Of a stretch of 64,000 bases of DNA, positions 27,676 through 36,226 are shown piece after piece. Origin of the DNA: Gammaproteobacteria bacterium (GTDB taxonomy: Bacteria; Pseudomonadota; Gammaproteobacteria; Steroidobacterales; Rariloculaceae); assembly GCA_036381015.1 (NCBI GenBank), contig DASVDR010000033.1, positions 1 to 64,000 on the forward strand, in the 5' to 3' direction. The first letter of the stretch is position 1. The number at the start of each line of letters is the position of its first letter. The notes under the pieces are model-generated. The model had not been told where the DNA came from. It was given only the letters and a program-made list of their open reading frames with translations, and did no database searches. A program made the position numbers and the translations under genes.

Positions 27676-27700
27676 TGGCACTCTCGGATCTGGAGTGCCA
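27676..27700 (+). promoter_or_regulatory. CIRCE operator (HrcA-binding inverted repeat)
   Basis: Perfect 8-base inverted repeat TGGCACTC and GAGTGCCA separated by exactly nine bases, matching the core and spacing of CIRCE (GCACTC-N9-GAGTGC). CIRCE is bound by the repressor HrcA at groESL and dnaK operons. It starts four bases downstream of the -10 box, the usual position for repression of transcription and folding in the mRNA leader. The reading frame behind it is a groES 5' end. Confidence 0.88.
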
Positions 27701-27753
27701 AATCGGCGAAAAATCCTAGACTAAACAGTTGCTTGACTAGGAGGCTGCAAGAG

Positions 27754-27816
27754 GTGAAGCCGCGTCCCTTGCACGATCGCAGGATCGTCGAGCGCGTGGA
27801 AGAGACCGATTTCTAG
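27754..27816 (+). pseudogene. groES: groES 5' remnant (first 20 codons)
   Basis: GTG start with an AGGAGG ribosome site nine bases upstream (27739-27744). The product is 20 residues: it contains KPRPLHDRRIVERVEET, which matches the conserved GroES N-terminus (IRPLHDRVIVKRxEEE), and then stops at TAG. The remaining 75 or so residues of GroES, and all of groEL, are missing; downstream is unrelated sequence with a palindromic repeat. Promoter, operator and ribosome site are all intact, so this is a decapitated heat-shock operon head. It may be a dead relic, or a heat-regulated leader now feeding the downstream genes. Confidence 0.85.
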
Positions 27817-27836
27817 CCCGAGGCGGGGGGAAAAAT

Positions 27837-27849
27837 GGTGTCTGACACC
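27837..27849. repeat. GGTGTCTGACACC palindrome after the groES remnant
   Basis: Single copy of the dispersed 13-base palindrome, in an A-rich/T-rich setting (AAAAAT before, CTTTCC after), 20 bases downstream of the truncated groES stop. Its position at the break point fits the idea that these palindromes mark rearrangement sites. Confidence 0.8.
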
Positions 27850-27998
27850 CTTTCCGCCAGGGCACTACTCACGCGGTCCCCGCGAGGGAGACCGCTTCGA
27901 AGACGCTCCGGAGGCCGGAGCAGGAGGCAAGACGCTCAGGAGACATCGGACGCGCGACGACTGTGACCCGCGTCCGAAGCTATGACGGAGGACGAATC

Positions 27999-28211
27999 AT
28001 GCGAAGTCGAACGACCGGCGTATCCAACGATCCGCTGAACGTCATCGACGAATCGTTGCTCTACGAGGACTTCGACGTGGAGCGATTCCTCAAGTCCGTC
28101 GAGAAGCTCGACGTCGCCGCGAGACGCGCTCGCGGCCGTCGTGGAACCGCCCTCCGGGCGAGGAGGGAGTTTCCGCCTGAGAGAGACCGGCCCGCGCAAC
28201 GCGGGAGGTAA
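27999..28211 (+). CDS. Small protein of unknown function
   Basis: 70 residues. The ATG has a strong ribosome site (GGAGGA at 27987-27992, six bases away), the best reason to believe it. The N-terminal half is acidic and well-formed (DPLNVIDESLLYEDFDVERF), the C-terminal half is arginine-rich and may be disordered. I recognise no family. The stop codon lies in the loop of a strong GC hairpin (28189-28197 with 28212-28220). It precedes the glycosyltransferase gene by 123 bases and may be co-transcribed with it from the CIRCE-controlled promoter. Confidence 0.55.
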   Translation: MRSRTTGVSNDPLNVIDESLLYEDFDVERFLKSVEKLDVAARRARGRRGTALRARREFPPERDRPAQRGR

Positions 28212-28256
28212 GCGCGGGCCGCCGGACGGGCCCGCGCGGCTCGTCCCCCGAAACAG

Positions 28257-28290
28257 GGTGTCTGACACGAGGAAACAGGTGTCTGACACG
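28257..28290. repeat. Two GTGTCTGACAC palindromes upstream of the glycosyltransferase
   Basis: Copies of the dispersed palindrome core at 28258-28268 and 28279-28289, spaced ten bases apart, 45-75 bases before the glycosyltransferase start. Paired copies like those at 727-769 and 36243-36281. Confidence 0.8.
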
Positions 28291-28334
28291 ATTTTTCTTT
28301 CGCCGCAGCCACACAACGGAGGGACACGAGCATC

Positions 28335-30689
28335 ATGAGCGCCGACTCGAGCGGGGCGGCGATCCGCCGCCTCCGGCCGTACCGTCACGAAGGCGCGACG
28401 CGCGTCGCGATCATCGGCAGCTACGTGCCGAGGCGTTGCGGCATCGCGACCTTCAGCGCGGATCTGGCCGCCGCGATCACCGCCACCGGCGAAGCCGAGG
28501 TCGACATCGTCGCGATGAACGACCGCAGTGACGAATATGCCTATCCGGACGAGGTCAAGTTCGAGATTCCGCAGAACGTGCTCGACGGTTACGGCAAGGC
28601 CGCCGATTTCCTCAACATGAATCTCGTCGACGCCGTCTGCGTGCAGCACGAGTTCGGCCTTTACGGCGGCGCGGACGGCACGCATCTGCTGAAGCTCCTG
28701 CGACAGCTGCGCATGCCGGTGGTCACGACGCTGCATACCGTGCTCGAGAAGCCGTCGGATCGTCAGCGCGACGTGCTCCGCGAGATCGCGGACGCGAGCG
28801 ATCGGCTGGTCGTAATGACGGACACGGGCCGTCGGTTTCTCGAGCAGGTGTATGCGGTGCCGCCGTCGCGTGTCGAGGTCATCCCGCACGGCATCCCGGA
28901 CCTGCCGTTCGTCGATCCGAACTTCTACAAGGATCAGTTCGGCGTCGACGGCCGGAAGGTGATCCTGACGTTCGGGCTGCTCGGCCCGAGCAAGGGCATC
29001 GAGACGATGATTCGCGCGCTGCCGGCGATCACCGCCGCGCATCCGGACGCCGTCTACGTCGTCGTGGGTGCAACGCATCCGCATGTTCGCCAGGCGTCGG
29101 GCGAGTCGTACCGGCGCTCGCTGCAGCGGCTCGCGGCGGAGCTCGACGTCGACCGTCACCTGATCTTCCACGAACGATTCGTGAATCTGACCGAGCTCTG
29201 CGAATGGCTCGGCGCCGCGGACATCTACGTCACGCCGTATCCGAGCAAGGACCAGATCGTGTCGGGCACGTTGGCCTATGCGATGGGAGCCGGCAAGGCG
29301 GTCGTCTCGACGCCGTACTGGCATGCCGCCGAGATGCTCGCGGATCGTCGCGGAGAGCTGGTGGCGTTCGGCGATCCGGACGAGCTCGCACGCGCGATCG
29401 CCCGGCTGCTCGACGACGAGCGCGAACGTCATGCGGTGCGAAAACGCGCCTACATGTACACGCGCTCGCACACGTGGCCCACGGTCGGCGCCCGTTACGT
29501 CGAGCTCTTCGATCGCGTGCGTCGCGAGCGGGGCACGCGGCCGAGGGCCGCGTTTGCCGCCAAAACCGAGCGCGATCGGAGCCAGGCGCTGCCCGCCGTC
29601 CCGCTCGCGCATCTCGAGCGCCTCACGGACGACGTCGGCATTCTGCAGCACGCGAAGTCCTTCGTGCCGCAGCGCGAGCACGGCTACTGCACCGACGACA
29701 ACGCCCGCGCGCTGATCGTCGCGCTCAAGCTGCGGCGGCACGTCGAGGATCCTGCGGCCCTCGACGAACTGATCGTGCGTTATCTCGCGTTCCTCGAGCA
29801 CGCATTCGACGCCGAGCGCGGCGCGTTCCGCAACTTCCTCGGCTACGACCGCCGATGGCTGGAGGAGGCCGGGTCGCCCGACTGCCACGGTCGCGGGATG
29901 TGGGCCGCGGGCGTCGCGGCCGCCGAGTCGGAAGATCCGCGCATCAAAGGCGAATGCATCGCCTTGCTGCGCGCGGCGCTGTCACACATCGGGACCGTGC
30001 CGGATCTGCGCGCCCACGCAATGGCGCTGCTCGGCCTCGCCGCCGCGCACAAGGAATTCGCCGGCGATCGCGGCGTGAAGCGCGCGCTGCGGCGCCTCGG
30101 CGAGCGGCTCCTCGAGGCGTTCGGCGCGAGCCGTGAAGACGCCGAGTGGCCGTGGCCCGAGGAGATGCTCACGTACGCGAACGCGATCCTGCCGCACGGC
30201 CTGATCGCTGCGGGCGATGCGCTCGGGCGTGCGGACATGATCGCTGCGGGCGCCGCGGCGCTGCGGTGGCTGATGGGTGTGCAGACGATCGACGGACGCT
30301 TCGTGCCGATCGGCAACGACGGCTGGTACCGCCGAGGGGGGCCGCGTGCGCGGTTCGCCCAGCAGCCGATCGAGGCGGACACGTCGATCGCCGCGTGCGC
30401 GGCGGCCTACCGCGCGACCGGCGACACGACGTGGATCGGCGAGGCCACCCGAGCCTATCGCTGGTTCGTCGGCTATAACGACCTCGGCGTGCCGCTTTGC
30501 GACGAGAGCACGGGGGGATGCCGCGACGGGCTCGGTCACTCGAGCGTAAACGAAAACCAGGGCGCCGAGTCGACGCTCGCGTGGCTGCACGCGCTCGCGG
30601 AGATGCACGAGCTCACGGCCGCGCGTGAGCTCGAGTGGCAGCACGGCCAGGCGCAGCTCTACGGCGCGCGGCTCCGCAATGCATCGTGA
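28335..30689 (+). CDS. GT4-family glycosyltransferase fused to an alpha/alpha-toroid domain
   Basis: 784 residues in two parts. Residues about 20-395 are a GT-B glycosyltransferase of family 4 type (IIGSYVPRRCGIATFSADLA, VQHEFGLYGG, FGLLGPSKGIETMIRAL, YVTPYPSKDQIVSGTLAYAM). Residues about 415-780 look like a helical (alpha/alpha)6 toroid as in six-hairpin glycosidases (GYCTDDNARALIVALKL, PDCHGRGMWAAGVAAAES, HSSVNENQGAESTLAWL). No signal peptide, so cytoplasmic. GGAGG precedes the ATG. The GH130 gene follows almost directly, and such GT-toroid/GH130 pairs recur next to stress genes. Probably makes or modifies a mannose- or glucose-containing oligosaccharide; the donor and acceptor are not evident. 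Confidence 0.88.
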   Translation: MSADSSGAAIRRLRPYRHEGATRVAIIGSYVPRRCGIATFSADLAAAITATGEAEVDIVAMNDRSDEYAYPDEVKFEIPQNVLDGYGKAADFLNMNLVDAVCVQHEFGLYGGADGTHLLKLLRQLRMPVVTTLHTVLEKPSDRQRDVLREIADASDRLVVMTDTGRRFLEQVYAVPPSRVEVIPHGIPDLPFVDPNFYKDQFGVDGRKVILTFGLLGPSKGIETMIRALPAITAAHPDAVYVVVGATHPHVRQASGESYRRSLQRLAAELDVDRHLIFHERFVNLTELCEWLGAADIYVTPYPSKDQIVSGTLAYAMGAGKAVVSTPYWHAAEMLADRRGELVAFGDPDELARAIARLLDDERERHAVRKRAYMYTRSHTWPTVGARYVELFDRVRRERGTRPRAAFAAKTERDRSQALPAVPLAHLERLTDDVGILQHAKSFVPQREHGYCTDDNARALIVALKLRRHVEDPAALDELIVRYLAFLEHAFDAERGAFRNFLGYDRRWLEEAGSPDCHGRGMWAAGVAAAESEDPRIKGECIALLRAALSHIGTVPDLRAHAMALLGLAAAHKEFAGDRGVKRALRRLGERLLEAFGASREDAEWPWPEEMLTYANAILPHGLIAAGDALGRADMIAAGAAALRWLMGVQTIDGRFVPIGNDGWYRRGGPRARFAQQPIEADTSIAACAAAYRATGDTTWIGEATRAYRWFVGYNDLGVPLCDESTGGCRDGLGHSSVNENQGAESTLAWLHALAEMHELTAARELEWQHGQAQLYGARLRNAS

Positions 30690-30711
30690 CGTGAGTGAAC
30701 GGGGCAAGCGA

Positions 30712-31722
30712 ATGACGGAAGCGAAAGCAATGACGCGGCCGGCGGCCGCGGCTCCGGATCGAAGGGAGGCGAGCACGGCGCCCGAGGTCTTCAAGCGGCA
30801 TCCGGACAATCCGATTTTGACGGTCGACGACCTCGACTATCGCGCAAACAGCGTCTTCAATCCGGCCGCCGCGATCGTGAACGGCGAGACGATTCTGCTG
30901 CTGCGCGTCGAGGACAGGCGCGGCTTCTCGCACTTCACCGTCGCGCGCAGCGCGGACGGCATCGGCGGGTGGCGGATCGGCCCGACACCGACCTTCGAGC
31001 CGTCGCCCGCGACTCATCCGGAAGAGATCTGGGGCATCGAGGACCCGCGGATCACGTATCTCGAGGAGCAGCGCCGCTGGATCGTCGCCTACACCGCGTT
31101 CTCGCGCGGCGGGCCGCTCGTGTCGCTCGCGGCCACGTCCGACTTCGTGTGTTTCGAGCGCCTCGGCCCCGTGATGGCGCCCGAGGACAAGGACGCGGCG
31201 CTGTTCCCCGAGCGGATCCAGGGGCGCTGGGCTTTGATCCACCGGCCGGTGCCGGGCGCGATGTCGCTCGGCGCGCACATGTGGATCTCCTTCTCTCCGG
31301 ATCTGAAGCACTGGGGGGATCACGAGATCCTGCTGCGCGCCCGTCAGGGCGGCTGGTGGGACGCGAACAAGATCGGCTTGTCGCCGCCGCCGCTGAAGAC
31401 CGACGAAGGCTGGCTGATCCTGTACCACGGTGTGCGCAGCACGGCCGCGGGCTGCCTGTATCGGCTCGGGCTCGCGCTGCTCGACCTCGAGGATCCGCGG
31501 CGCGTGATCAGGCGCTCGAACGAATGGGTGTTCGCGCCGCGCGAGAGCTACGAGCGCGCGGGCGACGTGTCGGACGTCGTGTTCCCGTGCGGCTGGACGC
31601 TCGTCGGCGACGAGATCCGGATGTACTACGGCTGCGCCGATACATGCGTGGGGCTCGCGACGGCGAATCTCGGGGACCTGCTCGATTGGCTTCGGGCTCA
31701 CGATTCGCCGTCGCCCGAGTGA
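30712..31722 (+). CDS. GH130-family glycoside phosphorylase/hydrolase
   Basis: 336 residues from the ATG at 30712; another in-frame ATG at 30679 overlaps the preceding stop. GH130 enzymes are five-bladed propellers, many of them phosphorylases acting on beta-mannosides. Motifs: FKRHPDNPIL near the start, NSVFNPAA, GIEDPRIT with the proposed acid aspartate, GGWWDANKIGLSPPP, LYHGV and MYYGCADTCVGLA near the end, all typical of the family. Cytoplasmic. It lies 22 bases after the glycosyltransferase stop, so the pair likely builds and recycles one oligosaccharide. Substrate cannot be read from sequence. Confidence 0.9.
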   Translation: MTEAKAMTRPAAAAPDRREASTAPEVFKRHPDNPILTVDDLDYRANSVFNPAAAIVNGETILLLRVEDRRGFSHFTVARSADGIGGWRIGPTPTFEPSPATHPEEIWGIEDPRITYLEEQRRWIVAYTAFSRGGPLVSLAATSDFVCFERLGPVMAPEDKDAALFPERIQGRWALIHRPVPGAMSLGAHMWISFSPDLKHWGDHEILLRARQGGWWDANKIGLSPPPLKTDEGWLILYHGVRSTAAGCLYRLGLALLDLEDPRRVIRRSNEWVFAPRESYERAGDVSDVVFPCGWTLVGDEIRMYYGCADTCVGLATANLGDLLDWLRAHDSPSPE

Positions 31723-31929
31723 CGAGATGAGGCGCTCGTGCCGCTGTGAGAGAATGCGCCCAAAGGCGGCGTAGTGACCGGAACGGGCTGCTTCTCCGTA
31801 CCGGGCTGCCTCGCGGGGAGGGCACCTCATGAACCTCTATGCCGTGCGGGTGTTCGTGCGCGACTGGGAGCTCACGCGCTTTCGCGTCGCATGGCCGCGA
31901 GGCAACGGGTCCGCGGTGCTCGCAAGCGC

Positions 31930-34383
31930 TCAAAAGTCGTACTGCAGGCTCACGCCCCAGGTGCGCGGAGGCAGATACGTGACGCCGATCGTGCGCGCCG
32001 TGGAGAGCGCGAACGTGCTCGTGGCGCGATCCACGTCGTTCGCGTTCTTCACCCAAAGCTCGGCGGAGAACTGCTCGTCCGCCGGCCTGTAAAGCAGCGC
32101 GAGATCCACCATCGTGTAAGCCTCGGCGCCCTCGAGGAGCCGGTTGAACTCCGTGAAGAAGACGTCGTCGCGATAGAAGACGTCGCCGAGGAACGTCAGG
32201 CCGCCGCCGCCGATCTGCCCCGGGATGTCGTACTCGACGTGCAGGTTCGCCGACCACTTGGGCGAATTGCGGGTCGGGTTGCCCGCGAGTTGAATTTCCG
32301 GCTCGTTCGGATTGAAGCCCGTGGGATCGTCGGGGAAGCCGGGCGGGCCGGGCGTCGCCACGTTGCGGGGATTCAACGGATCGGAGGTCAGGAAATCGTC
32401 GTACTGTGAATCCAGATACGCGACCGACGTGAAGAGCCGGAGCTGATCCGTGATTTGCCCGAGGAGCTCGACCTCCAAGCCGTCGGCCGACGCTTGCGCG
32501 GCGTTCTCGAAGATCGTGCTGAAGCCGGCCGGCCCGCCGCCGACGGTCTTGTTGATCTGCTGGCCTTCGAGCTCGTAGGTGAACGCAGCAACGTTCAACG
32601 CCAGGCGATCGTCCGCGAGCGTGGTCTTGTAGCCGATCTCGATGTTCTCGACGGTCTCCGGGTCCACGATGATCGTGCTTCCCGCCGCGTTCTCGCCGGC
32701 GCCGGCCTTGAAGCCTTCCGCGGCCGTCACATAGAGCAGCGGACCGCCGCCGCCGCCCGGTCGCCATTCGACGCCGACCGTCGGCGTGAAGTCGTCGAAG
32801 GAGCGCTCGACGGAGGTCCCTTCCGTGGTCGTGATGATGATCGGCCCGAGGCCGTTGCGCGCCACGACGAACGACGGATTCGCCGACGTGCGGGTCTCGT
32901 CGTTGTAGCGCCCGCCGACCTTGACCGCGAGATTGTCGGTCACGGCGATGACGGCCTGGCCGAACAGCGCCCAAACCTCGGTGCCGAGGTCCGACTCGAT
33001 GCAGACGCGCTTCGGCGGAAGCGGACGCTCGCGGTCGATGCCGCCGCCGATGTGCTCGAACGTGTCGCAGAGATCGTGGGCGAACGCGGGATCGATCGGC
33101 ACCTCCGGTACGAACTCACCGTCGATCTCGAGCCCAGTGGGTCCGATCGGCGGGAACGCGCCGACGGCAGGGTTCGCCATGACGTCGAGAATGTGCTCCT
33201 GCCCCAGCAGCGGCCCGAGACCCACCGTGTCCACCGGCTCCTGGTCCTCCTCGAAATAGAAGAGCCCGAATACCGCATTGACCCGATCCGTGTCGAAATT
33301 GACCTGAAACTCCGTGCTGAACTGATCGGCCTCGACGTCGCGGCGCTGCACGGTAGTGTTGAAGCCCGTCGTGGCCTGACTGTTCACGATCGCGGAAATG
33401 TCGAGGTCCTGCGTGATGAAGCCTTCGTACTCGCGGTAGTTCGTGATGTTCCTGAACGTGAAGCGGTCGCCCACCTGCCACTCCAAGGTCTCCGTCAAGG
33501 CCCACGTCTCCGCGAAGCTCTCCGGATCGAACTCCGAGGCGAGGTCGCGGGGATCGACGGCATAGCCGCCGATGCCCGGCGATCTCAGCCGCTCCACGTC
33601 GGGGTAGCTGACCGCCCTGAACTTCAGTGCCCGCGATGCGTCGTGCTGCGTGTAGTACTCGCCGGTGAGCAGCAGGCTAACCGTTTCGGACGGCAACAGC
33701 TCGAGGTGGCCGCGCGCCATGCGGCGGTTCAGGTCGTCGACGTCGTTGCCGGTTACCGGATTCACGCCGAATCCGTCGCGCGTGTCCGACTTGAACGCGA
33801 ACCGCCCGAGTACCCGGTCGGTGATCGGGCCGCCGAAGGCACCTTCGATGTCGAGCTGATCGTAATCGCCGAGCGTCACCTGCCCGTAGCCTTCGAACTC
33901 GGGGGTCGGCTTCCTCGTGATCAGGTTGACGGAGCCGCCCACGGCGTTGCGCCCGTAGAGCGTGCCTTGGGGGCCGCGCAGCACCTCGACGCGCTCGAGG
34001 TCGAACAGCGACGTGAGCTGCGCCTCCGCGCGGGCGATCACCGCGCCGTCGACATGCACCGCTACCCCGGTCTCGCTGCCCGTGGTGGACGTATTGGCGC
34101 CGACGCCGCGAATGAAAAGCTTCGCCATGTTGAAGTCGTTGCCGAGCGTGATGCTCGGGACCGCGATCTGAAGATCCTCCAGCGTGTTGATCCGCGCGCT
34201 TTGAAGCCGGTCGCTGCCGACCACGGAGACGGCCGCGCCGACGTCCTGCAAGGACTGCTCGCTGCGTTGCGCGGTAACGATGATTTCCTCGAGCTGCGCC
34301 TCGGCCGGGGCCCAGGGCAGCGCGGCAGCGGCGGCGACGGCGCACGGCAAAGCGACGCGCACCGCGTTGATCTGAACGGGCAT
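31930..34383 (-). CDS. TonB-dependent outer-membrane receptor
   Basis: 817 residues. Signal peptide (VALPCAVAAAAALPWAPAEAQ), TonB box-like LEEIIVTAQRSEQSLQDV, plug domain with KLFIRGVGAN, VEVLRGPQGTLYGRNAVGGSVNLIT, and a 22-strand-type barrel ending in GVSLQYDF with terminal phenylalanine. Closest in style to the large group of sphingomonad/xanthomonad-like receptors of unknown substrate. Convergent with the GH130 gene and divergent from msrA, whose starts are 248 bases apart; it has no dedicated hydrolase neighbour. It interrupts the stress islet. Confidence 0.92.
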   Translation of the reverse strand: MPVQINAVRVALPCAVAAAAALPWAPAEAQLEEIIVTAQRSEQSLQDVGAAVSVVGSDRLQSARINTLEDLQIAVPSITLGNDFNMAKLFIRGVGANTSTTGSETGVAVHVDGAVIARAEAQLTSLFDLERVEVLRGPQGTLYGRNAVGGSVNLITRKPTPEFEGYGQVTLGDYDQLDIEGAFGGPITDRVLGRFAFKSDTRDGFGVNPVTGNDVDDLNRRMARGHLELLPSETVSLLLTGEYYTQHDASRALKFRAVSYPDVERLRSPGIGGYAVDPRDLASEFDPESFAETWALTETLEWQVGDRFTFRNITNYREYEGFITQDLDISAIVNSQATTGFNTTVQRRDVEADQFSTEFQVNFDTDRVNAVFGLFYFEEDQEPVDTVGLGPLLGQEHILDVMANPAVGAFPPIGPTGLEIDGEFVPEVPIDPAFAHDLCDTFEHIGGGIDRERPLPPKRVCIESDLGTEVWALFGQAVIAVTDNLAVKVGGRYNDETRTSANPSFVVARNGLGPIIITTTEGTSVERSFDDFTPTVGVEWRPGGGGGPLLYVTAAEGFKAGAGENAAGSTIIVDPETVENIEIGYKTTLADDRLALNVAAFTYELEGQQINKTVGGGPAGFSTIFENAAQASADGLEVELLGQITDQLRLFTSVAYLDSQYDDFLTSDPLNPRNVATPGPPGFPDDPTGFNPNEPEIQLAGNPTRNSPKWSANLHVEYDIPGQIGGGGLTFLGDVFYRDDVFFTEFNRLLEGAEAYTMVDLALLYRPADEQFSAELWVKNANDVDRATSTFALSTARTIGVTYLPPRTWGVSLQYDF

Positions 34384-34631
34384 CGTCGTACTCCCCCTTG
34401 CGAGTGATCTCGATCCAGCCGATCGGATATCCGCGCCGCCGCCCGCTGCGGCGGCGACTCATCCCCCGGCCGACGCCGGCGGGGGTGCGGTCCAGCATGC
34501 AGGATGCGTACCACCAGGCCCGCTTCCCGGGGAAGGATAGAGCGGCGATATAGCGGCAATATAAGGGGGCCGGGATTCACGTCGACATCGTATCGGGCGA
34601 ACCGCATACTCGGACCAAGTGGAGGAACGCG

Positions 34632-35162
34632 ATGAATAAGGAACGCGCAGTTCTCGCCGGCGGATGCTTCTGGGGCATGCAGGATCTCTTTCGTCGACAC
34701 GACGGCGTCCTGTCGACGCGGGTCGGCTACACGGGCGGCCGTGTCCGCAACGCCACGTACCGCAACCATGAAGGGCATGCGGAAGCGATCGAGATCATCT
34801 TCGATCCCGCCCGGGTCAGCTATCGGGAGATCCTCGAGTTCTTCTTCCAGATTCACGACCCGACCACGCTCGATCGCCAGGGAAACGACATCGGTTCGAG
34901 CTACCGATCGGCGATTTTCTACACGAGCGAAGAGCAGAAGCGCATCGCGGAAGACACGATCGCTGACGTCGACGCATCGGGGCTCTGGCCCGGCAAGGTC
35001 GTCACCGAGGTCGTGCCGGCCGGCGACTTCTGGGAGGCCGAGCCCGAGCATCAGGACTACCTCCTGAAGAATCCCGGCGGCTACACCTGCCATTTCGTGC
35101 GGCCGGGCTGGAAGCTGCCGAGGCGCAAGGACGAAGCGAAGCGGGCACGGCATACGCTCTGA
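34632..35162 (+). CDS. msrA: Peptide methionine (S)-S-oxide reductase
   Basis: 176 residues. Repairs oxidised methionine in proteins. Catalytic motif GGCFWG with cysteine 12; also [19 protein letters not shown], and [16 protein letters not shown]-terminal cysteine ([11 protein letters not shown]) can act as resolving residue. Ribosome site TGGAGGAACGCG before the ATG. Cytoplasmic, reduced by thioredoxin. Fits the stress-repair content of the region (Hsp20 follows 480 bases later). Confidence 0.96.
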   Translation: MNKERAVLAGGCFWGMQDLFRRHDGVLSTRVGYTGGRVRNATYRNHEGHAEAIEIIFDPARVSYREILEFFFQIHDPTTLDRQGNDIGSSYRSAIFYTSEEQKRIAEDTIADVDASGLWPGKVVTEVVPAGDFWEAEPEHQDYLLKNPGGYTCHFVRPGWKLPRRKDEAKRARHTL

Positions 35163-35274
35163 AGCGAAGCGTTCGATCCCTCGACTGTTCTTGCGCTCGC
35201 CCTCCGGCGAGACCCCAAAACGTTGCGTGCTCCGATTGCGGCTCGAACGCGGTCGCTGCTCGGCGTGTCGATAC

Positions 35275-35469
35275 ATGAAGGAGCGCGAGTTCATCGTCGC
35301 CGACCGGCTCAGCGTGGCCGACTTCAACGCCGCGTACACGCTGGACTGGGCGAACGAAGTGAAGCTGCTCGACGGCACACCGCGATTGAGCGAGTACCTG
35401 AAGTCGATGTATGCCCGCCCGACCGCTCCGCCGACCATCGCCGAGGCGTTCGCGGCGCTGCGAAGCTAG
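35275..35469 (+). pseudogene. C-terminal remnant of a glutathione S-transferase
   Basis: About 64 residues matching only the end of a GST C-terminal domain (FIVADRLSVADFNAAYTLDW, then LSEYLKSMYARPTAPP). The thioredoxin-fold N-terminal domain and most of the helical domain are missing; the in-frame sequence before 35275 is unrelated. No ribosome site. Looks like debris left between msrA and hsp20. Confidence 0.65.
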
Positions 35470-35474
35470 TATCG

Positions 35475-35498
35475 TGTCCCGCAAGTATTTGCGGGACG
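35475..35498. promoter_or_regulatory. Inverted repeat GTCCCGCAA/TTGCGGGAC
   Basis: Nine-base perfect inverted repeat (35476-35484 and 35489-35497) with a four-base loop, just after the GST remnant and 145 bases before hsp20. No T-run follows, so a protein-binding operator or a processing hairpin is as likely as a terminator. Confidence 0.5.
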
Positions 35499-35602
35499 CC
35501 ACACTAGGCTAGGTACATCCTCGTATTGTCCTCCGAGTGCGCGGTGCTACGTTGAAGTAGGCTCCGGCGGTCCGGCACGACCGGTCCGCGGGTCCTGGGC
35601 CA

Positions 35603-35629
35603 TACGTATACGTAGTTGAACTTACGTAA
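35603..35629. promoter_or_regulatory. TACGTA palindromes upstream of hsp20
   Basis: A 12-base palindrome TACGTATACGTA (35603-35614) is followed by TTACGTAA (35622-35629), directly before the AGGAGG ribosome site of hsp20. Three TACGTA copies within 27 bases in a GC-rich genome stand out. Likely an operator or leader element for the heat-shock gene; the binding protein is unknown. Confidence 0.45.
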
Positions 35630-35642
35630 AGGAGGAGTGGCC

Positions 35643-36164
35643 ATGCCGATCGGAGACATCGTACCTTGGAGATGGGGTGGTCTTCGTCGCGGAGAACCGG
35701 AGGAGCGATCGTTCGAGAGCTTTCGCCGCGAGATCGAGACGTTGCACCGGGAGATGGATCGGCTGTTCGAGGGCATGTGGCGGGAAGGCTTCCGCGCGTG
35801 GCCGTTGCCGGACTACTGGGCGCGGAGAGAGCTCGTCCCGCAGCTCGACGTGAGCGAGGACGACAAGGCCTTTCACGTCAAAGTCGAGCTGCCGGGCATG
35901 GACCAGCAGGACGTCGACGTCACGCTATCGGACCGCACCCTGACGATCAGGGGCGAGAAGAAGGAAGAGCGGGAAGCGAAGGACAAGGACTACTACCGGC
36001 GTGAACGCGCCTACGGAGCGTTTCGCCGCAGCATCGAGATACCGGCTGCGGTCGACCCGACCAATATCGAGGCGTCGTTCAGCAAGGGAGTCCTGACGAT
36101 CGTGCTGCCCAAGACCAAGGAGGCGCAAGAGAAGGTCAAGCATATTGCGATAAAGGCCGCGTAA
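35643..36164 (+). CDS. Hsp20/alpha-crystallin small heat-shock protein
   Basis: 173 residues. ATP-independent holdase. N-terminal arm with REIETLHREMDRLFEGMW, then the alpha-crystallin domain (about 65-160): PQLDVSEDDKAFHVKVELPG, LTIRGEKKEE and the end signature FSKGVLTIVLPK with the I-x-V/L type tail HIAIKAA. Strong AGGAGG site eight bases before ATG at 35643. Its promoter region has two palindromic elements (above), and the gene is followed by a cluster of dispersed palindromes. Confidence 0.96.
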   Translation: MPIGDIVPWRWGGLRRGEPEERSFESFRREIETLHREMDRLFEGMWREGFRAWPLPDYWARRELVPQLDVSEDDKAFHVKVELPGMDQQDVDVTLSDRTLTIRGEKKEEREAKDKDYYRRERAYGAFRRSIEIPAAVDPTNIEASFSKGVLTIVLPKTKEAQEKVKHIAIKAA

Positions 36165-36226
36165 CGGGCCTTCATTCGGGCGCGGCTTGCCCGCAAGCGG
36201 CACCGCGCCCGATCTTCCCCGAAGAA

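Noticed and set aside
31829-31880. Short start resembling a VOC/glyoxalase protein (MNLYAVRVFVRDWELTR) between GH130 and the TonB receptor
   Set aside because: Only about 17 residues look alike and the frame then runs into the 3' end of the receptor gene on the other strand. Too short to call even as a remnant.
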